40,041 nucleotides of DNA. It comes from Saccoglossus kowalevskii. Taxonomy: Eukaryota; Hemichordata; Enteropneusta; Harrimaniidae. This document shows, one piece after another, positions 1 to 13,000 of the stretch. Location of the stretch: the NCBI RefSeq assembly GCF_000003605.2, contig NW_003134345.1, positions 402,001 to 442,041 of the forward strand, given 5' to 3'. A model generated the notes under the pieces. It was not told where the DNA came from. It saw only the letters and a list, made by a program, of their open reading frames with translations, and did no database searches. Each line of letters starts with the position of its first letter. The first letter of the stretch is position 1. The position numbers and the translations under genes were made by a program.

Positions 1-266
1 GTTTGTTAAGAAATTTCCAATACTCTAAATGATGAACGACCTCGTCATTTGTCTGGTCGCTAGAGAACGCGTTCGTGTGCTGTTTTAATTTGCAACTACT
101 ATTTTTGTAATAGACTTGACATTCAGCGCGATGGAGCGAAAATAATCGACGGAACACTCTCACAATACAATGGAATTCTTTTCATCTTTTTCGTAATTTG
201 TCATTGACGATAACAATATTGGGTGTGGCCGACCAGCGCTCTCATACTTACGCAGCGGAACTGACG

Positions 267-1214
267 GTCGTGGTACAATGTCATGTATCGAGCGACGCTG
301 TCCTGCAAGAATGAATCGATGTTGACGGAACTGTCAAATCTGACAGCGTGGTGCTAAATGAGTTCACATCACAGTCTATTAGTGTATCTGTATAGGGTTT
401 TCTCCATGAGTTTGGATAATTTATGGAGCTGCACAATAATTTATAGAGCATTGACCCAGTTAATGCATATCACTCTCTGTCCATCTGAACGCAATTGTTC
501 TATAAGAATGGCCGTAATTGAAACACCACCGTCTGTCCTTTTATGGTCATAATTGTAGAAACTGTCCATATACCCTTATAATGACATGGGTCAAAATACA
601 TTATGTAATTATGATTCTGTAAACAAGAGTTATTCGAGACTGGCTGGTTTTCCACCGGGACTGGTTATTATTACCGAATCATGACACGTGCTCTCGTCAT
701 ACTGGTGAAGGATTTATTAATCTGCATGCAAATGTTCTGTGTCGTGGTACAATGTCATGTATCGAGCGACGCTGTCCTGCAAGAATGAATCGATGTTGAC
801 GGAACTGTCAAATCTGACAGCGTGGTGCTAAATGAGTTCACATCACAGTCTGTTAGTGTATCTGTATGGGGTTTTCTCCATGAGTTTGGATAATTTATGG
901 AGCTGCACAATAATTTATAGAGCATTGACCCAGTCAATGCATATCACTCTCTGTCCATCTGAACGCAATTGTTCTATAAGAATGGCCGTAATTGAAACAC
1001 CACCGTCTGTCCTTTTATGGTCATAATTGTAGAAACTGTCCATATACCCTTATAATGACATGGGTCAAAATACAATATGTAATTATGATTCTGTAAACAA
1101 GAGTTATTCGAGACTAGCTGGTTTTCCACCGGGACTGGTTATAATTACCGAATCATAACACGTGCTCTCGTCATCCTGGTGAAGGATTTATTAATCTGCA
1201 TGCAAATGTTCTGT
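267..1214. repeat. 474-bp tandem duplication (2 copies)
   Basis: The segment 267-740 is repeated at 741-1214 with only scattered substitutions, so the duplication is recent. Both copies start with GTCGTGGTACAATGTCATG and end with AATGTTCTGT. On the minus strand a short open frame in each copy (about 755-937 in the second) reads DVNSFSTTLSDL, followed in another frame by SFLQDSVARY. This faintly resembles the linker between endonuclease and reverse transcriptase of a LINE. The duplication itself is certain; the LINE reading is weak. Confidence 0.85.
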
Positions 1215-1900
1215 GTCCATGATTTATGAAACTGTACAACCCCAAAGATCAAAATACAACACCGTCGGCATATCTGTCATTTATATATATTTATTGTACT
1301 TTTTAAGTACTTTCGGGTCACAATCTTTACTTTTTTGTCTGTTTGTTTGCGAATAACACTGTCAGTACAGTGGCATGTTAATTTATAGTGACTGGTGTTA
1401 TGGATGAAATGAGTACATAACGCTTTTGCCATTCGAGGTCTTTGTGATATGAATATATTCATCAGAGGTGTTCTCATGAGTCTTCGTGATGAACGCAGAT
1501 AGACACATAAATGCCCTCAATTCATGGTTAACGAGATATAAGCTGCATTTTTCTCAATTTTTCCATAATTTTTAAACCAATATAATACTGAGACGAAATA
1601 ACTAGTGTTAGGGGTGCCAAATGAAAACATGTAATTGCAATATATTATGAGGCCATTGTCACAGAAACTTTGAATTCATTAGACATGGCAATTGTATGTG
1701 GGCGTTCATCATTCGCCATGCATTTCGCCCACTACTTGGCGCGATATGTGATCCGAAAGTGGATCTGCTGGGGTGTTTACCGGGCACACACCCTCGCAAT
1801 AATCGCTTTAAACAATTGCTGAGTGACTGTCATGACCCGGAGTCGGCTTCCAACGAGGCAGGGATTATTTGTGTGTCCACTTTCATGTAAGTGTGATCGT
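1215..1900. other. No gene recognised
   Basis: Short frames on both strands have no recognisable motif, no start context worth noting and no convincing paired splice sites. I see nothing functional here. Confidence 0.5.
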
Positions 1901-1909
1901 ATGAACAAG

Positions 1910-2050
1910 TACAATGACTCAAAGCGCGGTGGTCGTCGCGCAGCGCGAGTTCGAATTTCATGAAAATAAACAATGTATTTTACACGCGTTGTATACGTCG
2001 CTATGAGTCCCATATCGAACAGGACGCGGCGCGACGACTGCCGCCCTTTA
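1910..2050. repeat. Foldback repeat with tRNA-like B-box
   Basis: Two arms are imperfect reverse complements: GTGGTCGTCGCGC near 1930 and GCGCGACGACTGC near 2030. They are flanked by GACTCAAAGCG on the left and CGCTATGAGTC on the right. The left arm contains GAGTTCGAATTTC, which resembles a tRNA B-box, so a tRNA-related SINE head is an alternative reading. The GC-rich arms stand out from AT-rich surroundings. Confidence 0.4.
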
Positions 2051-2169
2051 ACTTCAGGTTCTCTAAAATAAAAGGAATCAAACTCATGAATACTGTGGTT
2101 TGCCCGTATAATAGGTGTTATTCAATGATCAGTTTATGACGTACTACTCTGCCAGTGCCGTGAATGCAG

Positions 2170-3066
2170 TATTGTGATTGGACGAGAACTGTTTCAATTT
2201 ATGCAAGCCATAAATATATTTCTGTGATTGGACAAGGCTTGTTTTAATTTATGCAAGCCATAAATATATATGTCTGTGATTGAACAAGGCTTGTTCTAAT
2301 TTATGCAAGCCATAAATATATATTTCTGTGATTGGACAAGGCTTGTTTTTAATTTATACAAGCCATAAATACATTACTGTGATTGGACAAGGCTTGTTTT
2401 AATTTATGCAAGCCATAAATATATTGCTGTGATTGGACAATGTTTGTTTTAATTAGTGCAAGCCATAAATATATATTTCTGTGATTGGACAAGGCTTTTT
2501 TTTAATTTATGCAAGCCATAAATACATTACTGTGATTGGACAAGGCTTGTTTTAATTTATGCAAGCCATAAATATATTGCTGTGATTGGATAAGGCTTGT
2601 TTTAATTTATGCAAGCCATAAATATATATTTCTGTGATTGGACAAGGCTTTTTTTTAATTTATGCAAGCCATAAATACATTACTGTGATTGGACAAGGCT
2701 TGTTTTAATTTATGCAAGCCATAAATATATTGCTGTGATTGGATAAGGCTTGTTTTAATTTATGCAAGCCATAAATATATATTTCTGTGATTGGACAAGG
2801 CTTGTTTTTAATTTATGCAAGCCACAAATACATTACTGTGATTGGACAAGGCTTGTTTTAATTTATGCAAGCCATAAATATATTGCTGTGATTGGACAAG
2901 GCTTGTATTAATTTATGCAAGCCATAAATATATATTTCTGTGATTGGACAAGGCTTGTTTTTAATTTATGCAAGCCATAAATACATTACTGTGATTGAAC
3001 AAGGCTTGTTTTAATTTATGTAAGCCATAAATATATTGCTGTGATTGGACAATGTTTGTTTTAATT
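2170..3066 (+). repeat. ~50-bp satellite, ~18 copies, trimeric higher-order repeat
   Basis: The monomer is about 50 bp: CTGTGATTGGACAAGGCTTG followed by TTTTAATTTATGCAAGCC and ATAAATATATT. From about 2325 on, the monomer joints cycle through three forms in fixed order (AATACATTACTG, AATATATTGCTG, AATATATATTTCTG), giving a higher-order unit of about 152 bp repeated between four and five times. Most monomers hold two overlapping inverted repeats, GGCTTG/CAAGCC and ATTTATG/CATAAAT, that cannot pair at once. Nearly all monomers also carry ATTGG, an inverted CCAAT core. Confidence 0.93.
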
Positions 3067-4524
3067 TCATATTAGAATCAATTTAATTTTACTCCGGTCA
3101 CGTCAGGAATGAGTCGGTGTTATTTTGTTTCCATAATTTAGAGTTTTTTATCACCAATTGTTGGTATTAAATCTTCGGCAACTTGAAAGACTTGAATGGG
3201 TGAATGTCTACAAAAAATTCATGACTGGTTGGTTTTTATAGGTTTACAACATTGTCTATTCAAATCGAACGTTAAATGAAACGGTTGGTATGTTTTATGT
3301 AGCATCATTCGGTCTCACGAGATTTCCTATCTAACGGTAACTCCACTTTCACGTTCACAGACTCTTCGCATCAATGTCATGTTCCCCGTATCGGGGGTAT
3401 ATTTAAATCAAATTAAAATAAACTATATTTAGCAGTATACCCACCTTTAAGTATTTACTCCGTGCGTCATTATTTCCCATGTGAGTTCGTTTTTTTGAAT
3501 GAACAATGTGTGTGTGTACCCTGTGGGGCTGGAATCTAATAAGAGATTGATTTGTTTCACATCCATTGTAATCTTGGCGTTTAGTTTAAAGGTTCTAAAG
3601 AAATGGCTGTCACCAAATATTGTCGCACTTTTACACTCACGGCCTTGGAAACTATCACGTGAAAGAAAAAAGTGTCACATCGTTGCCTAGTTGGTACAAA
3701 AGAACCTATGTTGGGTGCCGCTCTCTTGACATGAATCAAATAGTTTACGGTTAAATGGGCACCATCGTATGGTCACCCTGTATAATTGTAGTTAGCAAGC
3801 TGTATATACAGTGTAGCACACCTTACAACCAACATAAAGTCTGGCTGTAATCTAACTCATGCAGAAATAATGTCCAGTCGTAAAACTGGTTATGCACGAT
3901 GGCGTGTTAATGAATGTAACTAATGTACATTTGATAAGCTGCGTCTTCAAATTATTATGAGTGATCTGAAACAAGTGATACGACAAAATATAGAGTAACA
4001 TTATTTCTTATACCCATGGGGAAATGCATTGAGACTATGAATACCTAATTTCATTGGATGAAAAGTTCATTCTCACACTGTAGATCTAACGAGAGCATGA
4101 GCCAGCCACCTGTTTGAATGCTATTAAAAAACCAAAGAGTGTAGTCACAGGAGATGAAATGACTGTCTTCACAAGACACATATTGTCAGCAGAGAATGTC
4201 GCCGACTCAAGGCTGGACTCACATACCATAGACACGCCTAAAGAAATCCATTCACTTTGGGCTAGTATGCTTAGATCCCTGATTTCAATTAAGTATGACC
4301 CAGCACGTAAGACGACGATTGTTATACTTGTATGCGAACCAACAGAAAGGTGAAATTGAATGAAATGAAATTCTTACCGTTCTTTATTTGTCCCTTCAAC
4401 AGTACTCATTTTATTCTTCAAACACTTAATCCCCTCGAACATATCGGTATGCGTACCCATATATTTTGCTTAAGATACTATTGTGCCATATAACTCAAAT
4501 TATGAAATTTGTTTTGTTACTCAC
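3067..4524. other. No gene recognised; may hold the rest of the secreted gene's intron
   Basis: Open frames at 3499-3690 and 4114-4353 on the plus strand have no family signature and no matching splice context. On the minus strand this could be intron 1 of the gene whose signal-peptide exon is at 4525-4600, but I found no second exon with confidence. Confidence 0.4.
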
Positions 4525-4600
4525 CATCTGCTGCGTGAATTTCCGTTGTGAAAGCAGCCGTCAAGACCACCGCTAAAGCCAGTACTTTCACGACAAACAT
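4525..4600 (-). CDS. Signal-peptide first exon of an unidentified secreted protein
   Basis: The minus strand reads MFVVKVLALAVV...HAAD, 25 codons plus one base, then a strong donor (ATG|GTGAGT). The peptide has a short basic start, a hydrophobic core (VLALAVVLTAAF) and small residues near a likely cleavage site after IHA or HAA, so it is a secretory signal. The exon ends in phase 1, as is usual for extracellular modular proteins and as in the three other secreted or membrane genes here. TTTTATA at 4660-4666 may be a TATA element. Later exons were not found; they may lie in 1-4.5 kb or beyond the left edge. Confidence 0.6.
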
Positions 4601-4659
4601 CTTGATGCCTTGTTCAATTCATACGCATAAACTGAACATGAAAACTTACTGGAATGGTC

Positions 4660-4666
4660 TATAAAA
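4660..4666 (-). promoter_or_regulatory. Possible TATA element of the secreted gene
   Basis: On the minus strand TTTTATA lies 60 bases upstream of the start codon at 4600. That would place transcription start near 4630. It reads as TATAAAA on the plus strand, so its orientation is ambiguous. Confidence 0.35.
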
Positions 4667-4689
4667 GCTCAGCGCTGGCAAATAGTTGC

Positions 4690-6600
4690 TGTGCTGACAA
4701 TAGAACGCACCCCTGTATTCAAATTCGACACACCCACTATAAATTACGCAATGGCAAGCACCAAGGCATCCAACAGTGTCACGCAACTATCTCCATGTTG
4801 GTATGAATATAATTAAGCGTTCTATTGCGTCTTGCCTTGTTTAGTCATAGTAGACATCATTCTACACGTCACTCGAAAGCACCTCTTTAGTCCCTAACCC
4901 GTATTTAATGATACGTAATGGCGATGTGTTTTTAGTTAGTACCTTTTGTTATAAAAAGGTAATGACACCATATTTATTACGACCACATCCTCTCTTAAGG
5001 CGGGGGTGTCGATGCAGAAGGCAATAGCGTGGCCACTTTAGGTTGGGAAGATCGAAATATTTTCTCCTATTGTGTAGCAGGCTTCATTCATACATAGGGG
5101 TAATTGAAAGGCCTTGTGTACACAGTATGTATTTACAAAGGTCATTGGAGAATAGTTAACTGATGAACACAAACACACAAACAACAACTATATTTCTTAA
5201 TTCTTGTGGTTTACTATTTTCATTGCTAGGTCAAGTAACGTGTCAACACTAACACATACCTGTCGCATACTAGTGAAGTTACCAGGCAATCGTCAGCATA
5301 ATTGAATCAACATCGTGAATTGAATAATCAAGCACATTAATCATATCAAAATCTCATACAGTTAATGTGGCACTCTATAATTCTATTCCCTTCTTAGAAA
5401 AAAACCTTCAAACTTAATATTTTAGGTGACTGAAGCGAAATAGTTAAATAGGACAAATTTAGAATGATGTGCCCTATATCTCAGTCTTATGCTTTTGGAA
5501 CATCATCGTCAATCGACCTTTGATTGTAGTATTGTAGGTGTAATTGCGTTCATATTGTATTGGCACCATTATGATTTGTTTACACAATAGCGTCTATCGT
5601 ACTACTTCATCTTGTTCTGGATCATCGGATACGAGGTGCGGTAAAATGTCACCTGATAGCTGGTGTCCTTGAAATGGCTACCAATTAACATTGAAGCCAA
5701 AGAAACCGATATCACGCTACACTCTAGCATTGATCCACTACACAAACACATTGCATGTTTAGCGCTGATCTACTAAAATCTAAACTATTCTGATTTAATG
5801 GCTTTAGACATTTGTTATTAATGGCTTCACCCCTCCCCCTCCCTCAGGGACATACTCTGAGCGACTTGCCATTAAATACCCCGCCCCAAATACATGTAAT
5901 TTTATAATTGACAATTGAATGACCTTCTTCTAGCTCGCCTTTTGGGGCCATGTAATTGGTAAATTTGACAGCTCATGCATAACTAATATTATGATACTAC
6001 CCACTAATAAAACATTGATATATTTGACCGAATATACGATCAATGAAAATGTATCGTGTTTCGATATATTGTAATCACAATTATCATTTTTAATCCAATT
6101 ATATCAGCGATGTTATTTTTCCAAACGAAATTAGAGAAACTTGTTGAACAAAATATTTGTGTCAACGAATTGGTGGAAAAATGGCTCAACCGAAAAAGTT
6201 GCAATAATTTAAATTTGCACGAATGAACACACACAATCTCCAAATATCACAGGAACAAACTTGTGACTAGACAATAAATAATACTAAATTACGCAAAATG
6301 ACAGATATTAGTAATGTTTAATGCTTGTTGTTGTTATTATTCATTAATTTGGGTTGCTCAAACATGCATTTTAAACAAAATGAAACCAATGTTTTTTGGA
6401 AATGTATCGTTACAGAAGCACATCGAAAAATCGGCACTCATGTCTTTCGCAACAATCAAACAGTTATCACATGGTACAATAATTAAATATTCAATTTATA
6501 CAATACCCAATACATACACAAATCGGTGTGCATAAAATTGTTCGTCACTGCACATCATTGCTGATATATTTACGTCTTTTGACACAATGAATGGACCTAT
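4690..6600. other. Intergenic, no gene recognised
   Basis: AT-rich DNA between the 5' end of the signal-peptide gene and the 3' end of the pseudoprotease gene. Short frames at 6040-6243 and 6314-6535 are low-complexity and show no motif. Confidence 0.5.
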
Positions 6601-6611
6601 ATTGACGTATT

Positions 6612-6621
6612 TTTATTTATT
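6612..6621 (-). terminator. Overlapping polyadenylation signals of the pseudoprotease gene
   Basis: Two overlapping AATAAA hexamers lie on the minus strand at 6616-6621 and 6612-6617, about 60-70 bases after the TAA stop at 6683-6685. Their position suits the 3' end of the gene. Confidence 0.6.
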
Positions 6622-6682
6622 CACTAGCCACATCTTTCGTTGTTTGCCGGAAACAATTTGTATTAATAGCGCGTGCTAACAA

Positions 6683-7050
6683 TTACGGTACGACAGTAGA
6701 GAAACTGCCGATAATTCCAGTCAATTCTGGTCTTTCAGTAAACCATTCTAGTACCACTTCATTGCCGGGTGCGATAATACTACTCGGAAGTGAAGAACTT
6801 TCTGTTATGCATTCATCCACTAAGTTGGTTGAACTTCCATTTAAACGGACTCTCAGCTCGGCTTTACATAAAGGACATTCGGGATGAGATGGATCATCGA
6901 AAAAGTGGTCAAAATGTATCTGAATGTTTGTTCCGGGTTCAGTCATCAAATTTAATTGGGTGAGTTTTCTTCGGGAATTGTGATTAAAATACCTCGGTGT
7001 TGAGAACTGTCCATTTCCTAACAAATTGGGATGTATCGTCTGCGCATGTC
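6683..7050 (-). CDS. Pseudoprotease exon 8: CUB-like C-terminal domain
   Basis: Acceptor TTTCAG|GACATG, stop TAA. Features GQFSTPRYF near the start, IQIHFDHFF in the middle, and EVVLEWFTE then GIIGSFSTVV at the end, the usual CUB strand order. Only three cysteines are present, so the standard two CUB disulfides cannot both form. A divergent CUB is the best reading; another beta-sandwich is possible. Confidence 0.6.
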
Positions 7051-10000
7051 CTGAAATAGATAAATGTATCATTAAGTATATAGTAACACTTCCTGATTCT
7101 CCACTACACTGCATTCCAATAACAATGCAGAGTACCCATACGTATCAATGTAAGTAACTTTCCTTCCAGGCTGAATCAAGAAAAGGAAGGCGCCTTTTTG
7201 AGGGGTACTTGATTCGACCACATTCAGCTAGCATACACATGATAATAAAATAAATGAGATTAATTTTCCGATATTTACTATATGGCTTGAAATCAAAGAA
7301 AGAGACAAGGTCGCATTTATTTAATTATCACTAGTACGTCAGCTGACTGTGGTTCCTGGTAGCGTAAATAGACATTCCGTTAAGGCTGCCCGATACACAG
7401 TGCAAGGTGTAAAAAACAGAAGCCGGATTTAATGGCTTATAGAAAATACATGCAAAATGTTCAAAGTATAGAATTTGATATTGCAATCAAAAAAAATAAA
7501 TTAAAAGGACACGTTAAAAAATGGGGAAATTTTCTGAAAGTTGTGGGTTAGACTGATGTAATAAATGTACCTGAGGTCATTAAAGCTAGTTATAAACCAA
7601 GTATTGGAACATATAAATGAGCAAGAAAATACTAGAAATGTAATTTTATTGTGTATTTCAAGTAGTGTAATTCATATGAGATACCCCAATAAAATATCAT
7701 TTAAAAAAAAAAAGGCTGCCCGATACAGTTTTTTTTTTTTTTTACATTTTTCGAATAAGGTTGCTCATTGCTACTATATAGGAATAATGCTAATGGGGCC
7801 ACAGACAAAATGTTTGAGAAAAAACATAAACTCGTATTACTTTGTGTGGATGACGTAGTTAATACACGGGAAAGTAACAAATTAGAAATCTTAGCGATTT
7901 TCAAAAACTTGTCGGTTTTACCAACATCGTTCAAACACAATATGGTAGTAAATGACTGTATAATAGAACAGTGATTAAATGTTTGTTTGTTAATTACATG
8001 ACATGCCTGCGTACTTAGTTCATTTCTGGTCATATTACCTTAGCAATGAATAAATTAGCTCGCGTACCATTTCTTTCATCATATCACCTACCTCCAAATT
8101 CCTGTAACCGAAAATACATTGTTCCTGGCATAGAGACCAAGCTGACTTCTTGGTAGTCTTCAAACCTCAGATCGCATTGTCCATCAGATTTTCTAAACGC
8201 AAACTGGTGGCAGACATAACCATGTGACGTCAGACAGCGGTCGGCACATTCGTCTACGTTAGCCGTCACAATACTTTCTGCTGGTGTATCACTGAATGAC
8301 GTCATGTATGTGGGATTGAAGTACTTTACATGTGCAGCTACAAACATATGTAAACAATATACACGTCATATCAACAACCCATTCAAAGAAACATTATATA
8401 CAGAGGCGGCGGAACGTAATGTTGCATGAGGGGCGAGATCTGAAATCTAGACCCTCTGAAACGATATTTCCTGCATCTTGGGGAACAAATGTTGTGACAC
8501 AAAGGGCTTCAGCTTGTTTTTGGAGGGGCGACGCCCCCACTCTGCCCCCCCCCCCCGTGCCGCCGCCAATGATACAGTAGTCACCCTTGAATGATATCAA
8601 ATAATTCTCTAATTATGGATTTATTTGACCATGAAAAATACGGGACCCGCACCTCCCAATCTGATTAAAATAAGATCACAGTTTGGGCTTTTTTTACCTT
8701 TTTTTTTGTTAATATATATTTTCATATATATATTTTTTTAATTTATTTGCTTGTATTTTTTGTTAAGTTTTGGCGAAAGCCCAAACTAGGATCATATTTC
8801 AATCAGATTCCGCATCTCTCAACCAGGCCACATGGGGGAGTTTTCTTCGCGTTTTGGGTGTTTAGTATGTATCGGGTGTGTTCACCTCAGATCATCGACC
8901 TATTGCTCTTATACACAAAAGCAGCAACCTTGATAGGGTTTTTTGAAAAAAAATTAAAAACTGGTAAAATTCGCAGTGTAGAATAAGACACATACTGATA
9001 TTCCGAGTTTTACCGAAATTGGTCGTAATGTTTTAGTAAACCTCCTCATACTCATATCTTTACTTTTAATAAACACGTGTCTTTTTGTCTTTATGTAACT
9101 TGTAAACCTCTATGGTTGTATTCATCTGCAGAGTGTATATCGCTACATAACTATACATCATTTATACATTGCAATAGACTTTTCCCCTTCAACTGCGAGG
9201 TCTCGTGAGTTGCGTGAAAAACGCGAGCCGAACGTCTGCCGCAAAAACTGAACAATTTGTTTGAACTCGAATTTCGTAGCTCACATGGAAGGCCGATCTT
9301 TGACAGGGGAATATTGTTTTTGAATACCTTTACTTCATTGAAATTTACCATCATCAAATGTGTACAGCACATTATTAAGCATGGAAATATCCCCAAAATA
9401 CTTTCGCGTTTGTCGAATCCCACGCGATGTTTGACGCCACTACGACGCTATGACCTTTGTTTGTTCTGTTTTTACGTTCGATTTTACGCGTAACTCGGGA
9501 TCTCGTGGTGAACGGAAAATGGTAAATCAGACTTTTGCTCCTTAGTTAGTAGTAATAATGCACAGATTTAAAGTACTAACTTGACTATTGAAAAAGTTGC
9601 CCAAGGCAGGGATTCAAATCTACAACATCAACCATAGCACATAGAGCCTCTAACTTCTGGGTCGGCAATACACGCCTTTCAGGGTGTACAGTATAGCCTT
9701 TGTATTTATTTATTTAAATTAATCTTAGTTGCTCACTGTACACTGAGAAAGGTAATTACTGACTGAGTCTTTCAATTTTATCATATTCGCACTTGTACAC
9801 GCCGCCCGATTGCCACCATGAAACACGATTCACCCTTCAAATCAATGACCTCTTGTTCATTTGCATTTACCAATATCAGCAATCCGAGTCGTTGGTCAAC
9901 ATTGGGGTCCACTGAAAATGATTATTCACAGTTCTAGCAATTCGTGCAAATTTATCAAATTTGTAACAAACTAGACTACACTTAGCCGAATTAATGGACC

Positions 10001-13000
10001 CTCCTTTAAAATCCAAAATATAATACGACGAGAGACCTCTTCAAGATTTAACTATAGTAGTTTTCATTACACTATATGCATCCGTGTTACAACTCACCGC
10101 AGTATTTTTCGTCATCGTTACCTAGGCAGAAAGTATAGCCATCGCATCTATAGAGTGATGATATACACTGAGGACTGGCACAACGGAATTCTGTCTCGTG
10201 ATGACAATCAAAACTTCCTATAGATTACAATAAAATGCGAATACAAAGAGTTTTCATGTAAGAATCATTCTGTTGTCAAATATAGTGTTTTGTTATTGAT
10301 GAGTGATGAAAACAACTCAATGGACGGCCTTATTTCCGTCATGTATGCCATACAAGCGATTCGTTGATCAATGGGCGACTTATACAAACAGCGTATATAC
10401 TAAAATACAGTACAGACAGTCAACTTACTAGACAATGGTGTCAAGCCATTCACGGCATTTTCTATAAAATCTGTAAACACAGTCGACATCTTTGTATATA
10501 CGTCTGGAATACCTGGAATAGCGCCACACTTTCCAGATCCAAAACTTAAAATACCACCCAGAAACCAGATACCATCCCTCACGCAGTTCAATGGAGCTCC
10601 AGCGTCACCCTGTGGAAAATAATGTCGTCTGTTAGGGTAGCGGTTAGTAAGTCGCATCTAAACCAAATTGTCCGCTACCAACTCAGTCGCCCGAATACCA
10701 ACTCGCCCGTAACCAACTCGATTTCGTTTTTGACAAAATACTGATATTCAAGTTTGTCGATTTCAATGTAAATAATACCGGTGTTGTCGATTTGTGACGA
10801 TGTGATTTGACACTCTCCGCAGCAGCTACTCGATTTTGGTGATTTTAATATGTTGGGGTATTATCATACATTTCCGGACTGAACGTTCTTATCAGAACCC
10901 CATACTTCTCCCTATTATACCTATTCCAATACTTTCGACTGTGTTCAGTTTGTTTACTGAGATGAATTAACTGACGTTTCTCATGGACAGGTATACCCGT
11001 AATAAGAAAACTGTGTTTTAAAATGTCTAGTGAAATTACCACCCACTACTGTTCACGCTCGTCCTCTTGCTTGTTGTCAGTTTCGTACTGATGCAGTGGC
11101 ACATAAGATAAGGCGGTCTTTCGCGGATAAAGTAAAGATAATGGAGATGTTGAACTGTTCGAGTTACGGACATCGGGTTACGAATAACGAGTACGAAAAC
11201 ATCGACTTACAAAAATGACGCTGCTTTCGAGAAGCCACGTAAATTGTAACTCGATGTCTTCGAGTTACGGGCAATATACATTTTTGTTTTTGTTGAACGT
11301 CCACATTTAGTAACTTGAACGTAAATTAAAAGTTACCCGGATTTCGAGTTACAGACAACATACATTTGTCATTTTGTTTAACGTTAAAATTTAGTAACTC
11401 GAATTTTAATTAATTAACTGTTAACTGAAATTCGAGTTACGGGAAACATAAAACATTAAACAAAATAAAATATATATGTCGCATGTAACTCGAAGATCGG
11501 TTAACTGCTAATTAAATTTCGAGTTACTAAACGTGGACGTTCAACAAAAACAAAAATACAGGTTGCCCGCAACTCGAAGTTCTATTAACTGTTATTTGAA
11601 CTTCGAGTTACAATTTAGGCGTGTTTTTTTTTTCAAAAGTGGGCGTGTTTTTTTAAATATGGGCGTGGCAATTTTTGTAATTCGATGTTTTCCTAACTCG
11701 ATGTTCGTAACTCGAACATTTCAGCGTCTCAAGACAATGCGTGGTACTGTATTGGTATTCGTTATTATTCGAAATAAAATAAGAACTGAAACTTACATGG
11801 CAGGCTCCTATTTGCTCTGTCGGGAAACCAGCACAGATATGATTGTCGGTTATCGGTACGCTCCATTGTTTCCAGATAGAATAACACGTTTCTTTATTGA
11901 CTTGGTCCATTAATGCTTCGTGCATTTTAGATGGGAATGTACCGCCTGTGCGATAATAATAATAATAATAATATTATTGGTAATGCCAAATGTATAGCTG
12001 AGATTTGCGGAAAGTTCCATGTAACAACCATATGAAATTATTCGCTACAACCGTAAATAATGTTCTGTGATGAATTTTACATATTTGTTACAAGGAGAAA
12101 AAAGGCCATGGAGCTCTGACGGAACGTACCGGTAAGCATGGTTTAGATATCAATTGAGGTGGGTAGTCTATATAACGCGGAACCAAAATCGAAATCTGTA
12201 GAGCAACTCAATTAAATTGCAATCCTATATAGGAATGCAATTTAATTACAATATAATTAAACTCAATTAAAATGCTTTAATAACAATGACATTTAATTTA
12301 ACTCAAATGAAATGCGATTCTATATCGGAATGTAGTTTGATTACAGTATGTTTAAACTGTATCTAGGTGAAATATAGTAAATTCAATGACATTCAACTTA
12401 AACTTGTACATGTATTAAATTTAATTTATCGTGTCTTGGAATTAGGATTATGATAAAAAGATATTTAGGTATACTGTATGTCTACCTAAACCGTAAACTA
12501 AATACCAAGACACGTATTTATTTAAATTGACTTTAATATTAATTTTACAGTTTTGCAATTCCGGTTTCGGTTCCGCGTTTCATAGACAACCAATTACCAA
12601 CTGCTCTGCGCATGTTAACGGAGCGGAGTGGTCAATTCCGGTATTGGTGGCTATTTCAGGTTGATAACATATTACGTATTTCGTACAATTTTCACAATAT
12701 CATCCATATTATGTCCACTCATGATCACCACAAATACCGACATAACAAGACACCATTCTGGTCATTCTTACCTGTGATTTGCCCATACCCTGTTAACCAA
12801 CATTCATCAAACGTTGTATAATCAAACGCTTCATCGACAACACATATAGGATCGAAGTTACTGGCGGGAGTTGATAACTTGAGTAAACATGCGTCGTATT
12901 CACGTGTTGCATGGTCAAATAACGGATGGATCATCATTTCTGTCACTCCAAAGGTTTGCTCTATTCCCGTACCATATCCATCCCCCAAAACGACCGTAAA

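Noticed and set aside
2170-3066. CRISPR-like array
   Set aside because: Direct repeats have no unique spacers, and the DNA is plainly animal; it is a satellite.
7768-7974. Plus frame with LVLLCVDDV, suggestive of a polymerase-type motif
   Set aside because: No other conserved blocks are near it; a single short motif is chance.
11533-11913. 126-codon plus-strand frame
   Set aside because: It overlaps the foldback element and is antisense to pseudoprotease exon 4.
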